Assembly (NCBI RefSeq): GCF_027257935.1
Contig: NZ_JANZKW010000002.1
Coordinates: 434,001 to 498,000, forward strand
Direction of reading: 5' to 3'
Source of the DNA: Chitinimonas sp. BJYL2
GTDB lineage: Bacteria; Pseudomonadota; Gammaproteobacteria; Burkholderiales; Chitinimonadaceae
Length of the DNA stretch: 64,000 nt
Positions 57,790 through 64,000 of this stretch are shown piece after piece. Position 1 is the stretch's first letter, and each line of letters starts with the position of its first letter. The position numbers and the translations under genes are program-made. A model generated the notes under the pieces. It made no database searches and had not been told where the DNA came from. It saw only the letters and a list, made by a program, of their open reading frames with translations.

Positions 57790-58809
57790 TCAGGGTTTGC
57801 GCAGGGCTTCCACGGCTTGCCAGGTAGCATCGCTGCGCCAACCGGGTGTGCTGAGCTGCAAGTCCCACAGGGCCACACCGGCACCTAAAGTTCTGAGCTC
57901 CTCCATATGGGCAACGATACTGCTGCCCTTACCCGTGGCACCCGCCTTGCCCCAATCGTCCATCCAGGTGGGTGCGCCCAGGATGATCTGTTCGGGCTTA
58001 TAGCCCGCCCTGATGCCGTATTGCTGCTGCCAGCTGTAGCGGAATAGCGGTGCGCCGCCGGCGCAGACTTCGGTCTTGCCCGGCGGGGTGAAGGTGTCGG
58101 TGCTGCCTTCATACAGGTCCTGGTAGCCCATGCTGTGCAGGGCGTCGATATGGCCAGCCCAGTCTTGCCACCAGAGCATATTGGGGGCGTTGAAGCAGGG
58201 GCTGTGGAAGGTATCGATAGTCAGCAGCTTGCCGCGTGGGCGGACCAGTTTGGACAGGTGCTTCACAAAGCGGGCGTAGACCGGGCGGTCGTCGTCCAGA
58301 AAGCCTTCGCCTTCCAGATCGAGATCGATGCCATCGAGTTTGTATCTGTCCATCTCGGCCACCAGCGCGGCGGCGAAGGCTTTGCGGTTGTTGGCAAAGG
58401 CGTTGCGGGCCAGCGGCCAGTCCCAGTGCTTGAGCACCTGGGAGTTGTTGTACACCGTGAGCAGCACCTTGATATTGCGCGCATGTGCCCAATCGCGGAT
58501 TTCGTCGATGTGGCGCGGATCGACTTGTTTACCCGTATCGTCTACCGGAGCGAGCACCAGCGATTTGCCATCCTTGGACGGGTTCCAGAACTGCAGTCCG
58601 ATGCGGGTCAGCCCCTTGCCGATCAGCGGATTGCTGCTGAGTGCGGCGATGCTGGTTTCGATGCCATAAGGTGGCACCCAGCCCACGACCTGAATATTGC
58701 GCGGCTGTGCCTGGGATACGGATGAAGCAGTGGTTTTGTCGGCAACCGGCGCGGCAGCCAGCGGGCTGGTCAGCAGGGAAAGCGCCAGCAATCGGTGTAT
58801 CAGCTTCAC
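57790..58809 (-). CDS. Secreted GH18-family glycoside hydrolase (chitinase-like)
   Basis: The 339-residue protein starts MKLIHRLLALSLLTSPLAAAP, a signal peptide. The catalytic GH18 motif D-x-x-D-x-D-x-E is present as DGIDLDLE (about residue 149-156) with the acid Glu intact. The barrel strands VLLTVYNNS, LLTIDTFHSP and IILGAPTWMDDW fit. No chitin-binding module is attached. It may cleave chitin oligomers or related beta-1,4-GlcNAc polymers. Confidence 0.85.
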   Translation of the reverse strand: MKLIHRLLALSLLTSPLAAAPVADKTTASSVSQAQPRNIQVVGWVPPYGIETSIAALSSNPLIGKGLTRIGLQFWNPSKDGKSLVLAPVDDTGKQVDPRHIDEIRDWAHARNIKVLLTVYNNSQVLKHWDWPLARNAFANNRKAFAAALVAEMDRYKLDGIDLDLEGEGFLDDDRPVYARFVKHLSKLVRPRGKLLTIDTFHSPCFNAPNMLWWQDWAGHIDALHSMGYQDLYEGSTDTFTPPGKTEVCAGGAPLFRYSWQQQYGIRAGYKPEQIILGAPTWMDDWGKAGATGKGSSIVAHMEELRTLGAGVALWDLQLSTPGWRSDATWQAVEALRKP

Positions 58810-58896
58810 AGCGGCATCCAGTTTTAGTGGTATTAAACTGGACTATACACGGAACGGTACCAACCTTGATCACCACGGTGTGATCCGTTGCGTGCA

Positions 58897-59505
58897 TCAG
58901 GCTGCTTTGCCAGCCAGCATCTGCGCCAAATCTACCGCCGAACGCACACCCATCTTGGCAAACACCTTGGCGCGATGGACCTCGATGGTACGGATGGTGA
59001 TGTTGAGGTCGTCGGCAATCTGCTTGTTGAGCTTGCCGGCCAGTACGCGGTCCATGACCTCTCGCTCTCGCTGGGTCAGTGTGGCAAGACGCTTGTCCAC
59101 GGCCTGCTGGCCCTGGCGTGACTGGCTGCGGCCGCGCACCACTTCGAGCGCATCGTCGAGCTTGTCGAGCAATTGCTGCTCGGCACAGGGTTTTTCGAGG
59201 AAATCGAAAGCGCCCTGCTTTATCGCCTGCACGGCCATGGGGATATCGCCGTGGCCCGACAGGAACAGCACGATCAGTTCGCTATCCACAGCACGCAGCT
59301 GATCGAACACATCCAGCCCCGAAAGGCCCGGCATGCGCACATCGAGTATGGCGACACCGTCACTGCCAGCGTCGACCTCGGCCAGGAACTGCTCCCCACT
59401 CTCGAACGAACGCACCATATAACCATGCGACAGCAGCAACAGACCCAGTGCATCTCGGACTGCTGCATCGTCATCAACCAGATAGACATGGCCCGGCTTA
59501 TGCAT
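58897..59505 (-). CDS. FixJ/DctR-type response regulator
   Basis: The 202-residue protein starts MHKPGHVYLVDDDAAVRDALG. The receiver has the Asp in VAILDVRMPGLSG, Thr/Ser LSGHGD and Lys LEKP. The LuxR-type HTH reads LTQREREVMDRVLAGKLNKQIADDLNITIRTIEVHRAKVF. The ATG at 59505 overlaps the histidine kinase end, so the two are coupled. Opposite the dctPQM genes, it likely activates them like Rhodobacter DctR. Confidence 0.9.
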   Translation of the reverse strand: MHKPGHVYLVDDDAAVRDALGLLLLSHGYMVRSFESGEQFLAEVDAGSDGVAILDVRMPGLSGLDVFDQLRAVDSELIVLFLSGHGDIPMAVQAIKQGAFDFLEKPCAEQQLLDKLDDALEVVRGRSQSRQGQQAVDKRLATLTQREREVMDRVLAGKLNKQIADDLNITIRTIEVHRAKVFAKMGVRSAVDLAQMLAGKAA

Positions 59506-61405
59506 GGTCACCCCTTGGCAGGCTCAGGTGGAATACGGCCCCGCCCGCTGGCGCGGCCTCGAACCAGAGTTTGCCATGATGCTGCTCCAGGATGGAGCGA
59601 CAGATATTGAGGCCAATACCCATGCCGAATTCCTTGGTGGAGAAGAAGGCTTCAAACAGCCTGGCCGCGACTTCAGGGGAGATGCCCGGCCCGTTGTCCT
59701 GCACACTGAGTTGCACCGTATCGGCATCGTAGCGTGTGCTCAGCTGCACTTCGCGCGCCGAGGCGGCCCTGCCCGCGCAAGCATCCAGTGCGTTGCGTAG
59801 CAGGTTCAGCACCACCTGGCCCAGCAACACCCGGTCCGCCTCAATATCGGGCAAATCCACAGCCAGATCCCGGTTCAGACGGATGCCCCGGTTATGGGCG
59901 GTGGCATCGATCAGTTCCAGCGCGTCAATAGCAATGGCGTTGAGATTGCAGGTTTCGCGGTGGGGCGCATGCTTGCGCACGAACTCACGGATGCGGCGCA
60001 CCACATCGGCGGCACGCTGGGCCTGTCCGGCGATTTTTTCCAGCGTGGTATCCAGTGTGACGGCATCCCCCTGGCTGGCGAACTGGCGGGCGGCGCTCGC
60101 ATAGCTCGACATCGCCATCAGCGGCTGGTTCAGCTCGTGTGCCAGCGTGGAGGCCATTTCGCCCATGGCGACCAGACGACCGGTCTGACGCAGCTTTTCT
60201 TCCTGCTCCCGTTCGCGTGCTTCTGCGGCCTTGATGGCGGTGATATCGACCACCGAACTCATCCAGCCCGATTGCTTGCCTGTCGCATCGATGAGCGGCG
60301 CGGTGTACACGCGGGTGGCGACCAAGTGTCCGTCGGCATGGCGTATTGTCGACTCAAAACCATCGACCGGCGCCTTGCCTGCGAGCACCGCCTCGTTCTG
60401 CGCCTGATGTCCGGCCAGATCATCGGGGTTCCAGTAGGGGTAAGGCGGGCGCGTGCCGATCAGTTCGGCGGAGCTGTACCCCACCATACGGCAGAACGCC
60501 GGGTTCACATAGACGATGCGGCCTTCCATATCTCGCGCACGCATGCCCACGCTGAGCGAGTCTTCCATCGATTGGCGAAACGCGTGCTCCTCCCGCAATG
60601 CGGCCTCGGCCGATAGCCTTTGCTGCACCTGCCGGCGCAAGCGCCACCAGCTCAGCAGCACGATCACCGCGAGCACGATCACCGCGGCAATCAGCAGGCG
60701 CTGCACCACACCCGTCGGGGCGCGATACGCGGTGATCCGCAAACTCAGTCCATGCCCGACCGGATCAAAAGCCAGCTGGTACGACAGGGACTGATCGTCA
60801 GCAGCAATGCTGGACTTGCTGGCGATCTCGCGACCCTGTTCATCCAGCAAGGCCAGGCGGTATTTGGTGGCGAACCACCAAGGCACCTGCTGCGCTATCA
60901 ATGCGGGCAGATCCACCAATGCGAGGAGGCGACGATCATGGTCAGCCAGCACCATCGCCACCGTACCGCGCCGGTCCAGCGGTGCTGTATAGGTCGTCCG
61001 GCCACTCAGCCGAGCCAGTCGCGTTTCTGCCGCCAGCTCACCGGCCAGCGCTGTACTGCCGGATTCGTAGCGCTGTGAGGGGGTATCCAGACGAATCGCC
61101 CGAATGGCCGGGTTGGCGGCAACCAGCAAGCGCGCCCGGGTACGGAACTGCGCGGCATCCAGCGGATTTTCACCCGCGTAGGCCAGCAAGGCCGCCATGC
61201 GCTCCTCGCTTTGCTGAAGCTGGAAGCGCAGGTTCTGCTCCACCCAGAGCACGTCGCTGATCAGGGTCAGCCGGGCCTCCTCATGCTCGCTATGACGCAA
61301 ATAGGCAAGCAGACCCAGTACGGCCGCGACAAACAACACCAGCGCCACTCTGGGCCAGAGCCAGAGCCGACGGGGCGACAAGAGATCGTTGAGTGCGTAG
61401 TGCAT
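59498..61405 (-). CDS. DctS-type sensor histidine kinase with PAS domain
   Basis: The 635-residue protein has TM1 at about 15-35, a periplasmic sensor (DctB/DctS-like Cache), TM2 at about 235-255 and a PAS domain (YVNPAFCRMVGYSSAEL). The H-box is MGEMASTLAHELNQPLMAMSSYA and the ATPase domain GMGIGLNICRSILEQH. It probably senses C4-dicarboxylates or related acids. It is divergent from dctP, with 139 bp between them containing a perfect palindrome. Confidence 0.9.
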   Translation of the reverse strand: MHYALNDLLSPRRLWLWPRVALVLFVAAVLGLLAYLRHSEHEEARLTLISDVLWVEQNLRFQLQQSEERMAALLAYAGENPLDAAQFRTRARLLVAANPAIRAIRLDTPSQRYESGSTALAGELAAETRLARLSGRTTYTAPLDRRGTVAMVLADHDRRLLALVDLPALIAQQVPWWFATKYRLALLDEQGREIASKSSIAADDQSLSYQLAFDPVGHGLSLRITAYRAPTGVVQRLLIAAVIVLAVIVLLSWWRLRRQVQQRLSAEAALREEHAFRQSMEDSLSVGMRARDMEGRIVYVNPAFCRMVGYSSAELIGTRPPYPYWNPDDLAGHQAQNEAVLAGKAPVDGFESTIRHADGHLVATRVYTAPLIDATGKQSGWMSSVVDITAIKAAEAREREQEEKLRQTGRLVAMGEMASTLAHELNQPLMAMSSYASAARQFASQGDAVTLDTTLEKIAGQAQRAADVVRRIREFVRKHAPHRETCNLNAIAIDALELIDATAHNRGIRLNRDLAVDLPDIEADRVLLGQVVLNLLRNALDACAGRAASAREVQLSTRYDADTVQLSVQDNGPGISPEVAARLFEAFFSTKEFGMGIGLNICRSILEQHHGKLWFEAAPAGGAVFHLSLPRGDHA

Positions 61406-61440
61406 ACCTTCATGCTAACCCGGTGGCGCGCACGACTCAT

Positions 61441-61454
61441 TGTGGTTAACCACA
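61441..61454. promoter_or_regulatory. Perfect 14-bp palindrome in the dctS/dctP divergent region
   Basis: TGTGGTTAACCACA is fully self-complementary and lies 36 bp before the kinase start and 90 bp before dctP. This is a plausible binding site for the DctR-like regulator. Confidence 0.45.
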
Positions 61455-61544
61455 GCGGGGTATCCACAGTTGAATCAGCAGCTTGTGCGGCCAACAATGT
61501 AGCCACGCTGCAGCTCACTACGACAATCACAACGGAGACACGCC

Positions 61545-62549
61545 ATGAAACGCCGCACCTTGCTGGGTACCAGTCTTGCCCTGATTCTCTCTGCCACGGC
61601 GTTCGCCGCCGATGCCCCCATCGTGATCAAGTTCAGCCACGTGGTGGCGCAGGACACGCCCAAGGGCAAAGCCGCCGAGCATTTCAAGAAGCTGGCCGAG
61701 GAGCGGACCAAGGGTCGCGTCAAGGTGGAGCTCTACCCGAACAGCCAGCTCTACAAGGACAAGGAAGAACTGGAAGCCCTGCAACTCGGTGCCGTGCAGA
61801 TGCTGGCACCCAGCCTCGCCAAGTTCGGGCCGCTGGGCGTGAAGGAGTTCGAAGTCTTTGATCTGCCTTACATCTTTGACAACTACGACGAGCTGCACAA
61901 AGTCACCCAAGGCCCCATCGGTAAGGCGCTACTGGGCAAACTCTCCAGCAAGGGCATTACGGGTCTGGCGTACTGGGACAACGGCTTCAAGCAGTTCAGC
62001 GCCAACAAGCCGCTCAAGGCGCCGGGGGATTTCCGTGGCCTGAAGATGCGCATCCAGGCATCCAAGGTGCTCGATGCGCAGATGCGCGCACTGAGCGCCC
62101 TGCCGCAGCAGATGGCCTTCTCCGAGGTGTATCAGGCCTTGCAGACCGGCGTGGTGGATGGCACCGAGAACCCGGCATCGAACTTCTACACCCAGAAGAT
62201 GCATGAGGTGCAGAAGTTCCTGACCCTCAGCAACCACGGTTATCTGGGCTACGCCGTGATCGTGAACAAGAAGTTCTGGGATGGCCTGCCGGCGGATGTA
62301 CGCACTGCGCTCGACGGTGCGATGCGCGATGCCACCAAGTACGCGAACGAGATTGCCAAGGCCGAAAACGATGGCGATATCGAGAACGTGCGCAAATCCA
62401 ATCGTACCCAGATCCTCACCCTGAACCCGGCCGAAAAAGCCGCGCTGCGCAATGCCATGGTACCGGTCCACAAGCAGATGGCCGACCGTATCGGCATGGA
62501 CCTGATCACGTCCATCTACAAAGAAACCGGCTTCACCCCGGCCCAGTAA
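61545..62549 (+). CDS. dctP: TRAP transporter solute-binding protein, DctP family
   Basis: The 334-residue protein starts MKRRTLLGTSLALILSATAFA, a signal peptide. Mature DctP features include KFSHVVAQDTPKGKAAEHF, LKMRIQASKVLDAQMRALSA (with the Arg that binds a carboxylate) and QTGVVDGTENPASNF. It catches organic acids in the periplasm and gives them to DctQM. The gene order dctP-dctQ-dctM is standard. Confidence 0.94.
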   Translation: MKRRTLLGTSLALILSATAFAADAPIVIKFSHVVAQDTPKGKAAEHFKKLAEERTKGRVKVELYPNSQLYKDKEELEALQLGAVQMLAPSLAKFGPLGVKEFEVFDLPYIFDNYDELHKVTQGPIGKALLGKLSSKGITGLAYWDNGFKQFSANKPLKAPGDFRGLKMRIQASKVLDAQMRALSALPQQMAFSEVYQALQTGVVDGTENPASNFYTQKMHEVQKFLTLSNHGYLGYAVIVNKKFWDGLPADVRTALDGAMRDATKYANEIAKAENDGDIENVRKSNRTQILTLNPAEKAALRNAMVPVHKQMADRIGMDLITSIYKETGFTPAQ

Positions 62550-62597
62550 GTCCTTCGGCCCCGCTCGTTCCGTGCGGGGCCCTACCCGGAGCACACC

Positions 62598-63155
62598 ATG
62601 AAATTCCTCGATCACCTTGAGGAGTGGCTGATTGCGTCCCTGATGGCCGCTGCCACCCTGATCATTTTTGTCGCCGTAGTCCACCGCTATGCCTCGGGCT
62701 GGGCCATCCCCGGCGTACAGGATTGGCTGCTGCAGCAAAACCTGGGCTGGGCGCAGGAGACCACCATCTACCTGTTCGTGTGGATGGCCAAGTTCGGTGC
62801 CGCCTATGGGGTGCGTACCGGCATCCATGTGGGTGTGGATGTGCTGGTCAACCGGTTGGCACCGCAGCACCGCAAGATTTTCGTCGTCATCAGCCTGCTG
62901 GCCGGTGCCCTGTTCACCGGCATCATTGGCACGCTGGGTGCGACTTTCGTATGGGAAATCGGCCATACCGACCAGACCTCGGTCGACCTCGAAATCCCCA
63001 TGTGGATTGTCTATCTGGCCATTCCGCTGGGCTCGTTCCTGATGTGCTTCCGCTTCCTGCAAGTGCTCTGGACCTTCCTGCGCACTGGTGAAGTCCCCCA
63101 CCACGATCACGGCCATGTCGAAGGCCTGGATGACGCCAAAGGAGAACCGGCATGA
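62598..63155 (+). CDS. dctQ: TRAP transporter small permease DctQ
   Basis: The 185-residue protein has four hydrophobic helices. It starts MKFLDHLEEWLIASLMAAATLIIF and has the DctQ features QETTIYLFVWMAKFGAAYGVRTG and HVGVDVL. The short tail is rich in His, Asp and Glu. Its stop overlaps the dctM start (ATGA at 63152). Confidence 0.92.
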   Translation: MKFLDHLEEWLIASLMAAATLIIFVAVVHRYASGWAIPGVQDWLLQQNLGWAQETTIYLFVWMAKFGAAYGVRTGIHVGVDVLVNRLAPQHRKIFVVISLLAGALFTGIIGTLGATFVWEIGHTDQTSVDLEIPMWIVYLAIPLGSFLMCFRFLQVLWTFLRTGEVPHHDHGHVEGLDDAKGEPA

Positions 63156-64000
63156 GCGCCGCTGAACTCAACCCTGCCAAGCCCATGTCGCTGAAGATCC
63201 CGCTTGCCGTGCTGGCTTCGCTGCTGGTGCTGGCGATTGCGGGTGGCAAGAACGCCATCATCTTCTGCCTGCTGATCGGCCTGATGCTGACCGGCATGCC
63301 GATCTCGATCGCACTCGGCCTCACCGTGCTGACCTTCATGTTCACCATGACCCAGGTGCCCATCGAAGCAGTGGCGCTCAAGCTGTTCACGGGTATCGAG
63401 AAGTTCGAGATCATGGCGATCCCGTTCTTCATCCTCGCCGGTAACTTCCTCACCCACGGCGGTGTAGCACGCCGGATGATCAACTTTGCCACCAGCATGG
63501 TCGGGCACTTCCACGGGGGGCTGGGCCTGGCTGCCGTGCTGGCCTGTGCGTTGTTTGCCGCCGTATCGGGCTCCAGCCCGGCTACGGTGGTGGCGATTGG
63601 CTCCATCATCCTGCCCGCCATGGTGAAGCAGGGATTCCCGAACCGATTCGGTGCCGGTGTCGTTACCACCTCCGGCGCACTGGGCATTCTCATTCCACCC
63701 TCCATCGTGATGGTGATGTACTCGGTGGCGACCAACACCTCGGTCGGCGCACTGTTCATGGCCGGGGTGATTCCGGGCCTGATGCTGGCTTTCCTGCTGG
63801 GCCTGACCACCTGGTGGCGTGCCCGCAAGAACGGTTACCCGCGCATGCCCAAGGCCAGCTGGCTGGAACGCTGGCAGGCCTTCCGCAAGGCGATCTGGGG
63901 CTTGCTGCTGATCGTGGTGGTGATGGGCGGCATCTACTCGGGCATCTTTACCCCCACCGAAGCCGCCGCCATGAGCGCCGTGTATGCCTTCGTCGTAGCA
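63152..64000 (+). CDS. dctM: TRAP transporter large permease DctM, C-terminus cut by window edge
   Basis: The frame is open from the ATG at 63152 to the window end (283 codons of about 430). It starts MSAAELNPAKPMSLKIPLAV and shows DctM motifs: GMPISIALGLTVL, IPFFILAGNFLTHGGVARRMINFA, ACALFAAVSGSSPATVVAIG and ALGILIPPSIVMVMYSVATNTSVG. It is the channel subunit driven by sodium ions. The N-terminus is extended by about 15 residues compared with many DctM. Confidence 0.93.
   Translation, partial: MSAAELNPAKPMSLKIPLAVLASLLVLAIAGGKNAIIFCLLIGLMLTGMPISIALGLTVLTFMFTMTQVPIEAVALKLFTGIEKFEIMAIPFFILAGNFLTHGGVARRMINFATSMVGHFHGGLGLAAVLACALFAAVSGSSPATVVAIGSIILPAMVKQGFPNRFGAGVVTTSGALGILIPPSIVMVMYSVATNTSVGALFMAGVIPGLMLAFLLGLTTWWRARKNGYPRMPKASWLERWQAFRKAIWGLLLIVVVMGGIYSGIFTPTEAAAMSAVYAFVVA

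Overview
The window is a bacterial chromosome segment from a GC-rich, flagellated Gram-negative organism. A betaproteobacterium is most likely. Supporting signs are an FlhA-FlhF-FlhG-FliA flagellar cluster, an HldD heptose epimerase (LPS), a PsrA-type regulator with a FadB/FadA/FadE/FadL beta-oxidation set, a DctPQM TRAP transporter with its own two-component system, and a secreted GH18 chitinase-like enzyme. This mixture would fit Neisseriales relatives of the chitin-degrading type, but I cannot fix the genus from sequence alone.

Layout. 1-3571: UspA (cut by the window start), hotdog thioesterase, TerB-like protein, MoxR ATPase, DNA polymerase IV, and the 5' part of a DNA-deoxyinosine/uracil glycosylase gene. 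3572-7538: an AT-richer insertion that splits the glycosylase gene, made of tandem modules with shared ends. Module 1 carries a Hanks-type kinase and an unknown 163-residue protein. Module 2 carries a reverse transcriptase resembling the antiviral DRT2 (UG2) class, preceded by a strongly structured non-coding stretch. Two short cargo-less copies of the ends follow the modules. 7539-19283: the glycosylase 3' part, CPBP protease, HD-GYP-like protein, B12-radical SAM protein, YiiD-type thioesterase, RhlE helicase, PrmB, a TetR/isochorismatase-like divergent pair, Apt, NCS2 permease and LMW phosphatase. 19510-22163: chemoreceptor and chalcone isomerase-like exported protein. 22289-31359: fatty-acid oxidation genes with matching PsrA-type operators. 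31697-38032: flhA-flhF-flhG-fliA-motC. 38261-57607: housekeeping genes including an acyltransferase, asparaginase, FtsK, AraC/DMT pair, HDAC-like, MAPEG, Hsp15, SDR, MsrB, HldD, RecX, VanZ-like, prolyl oligopeptidase, hybrid histidine kinase and AlaRS. 57790-64000: GH18 enzyme, then DctR/DctS-like regulators divergent from dctP-dctQ-dctM, the last running off the end.

The most interesting region is 3572-7538. It is a compact, apparently mobile defence-type cassette array that landed in a DNA-repair gene. One cassette looks like a DRT2-like RT plus ncRNA system, the other an undescribed kinase plus partner pair. Function is inferred from motifs and layout only; no search could be run.
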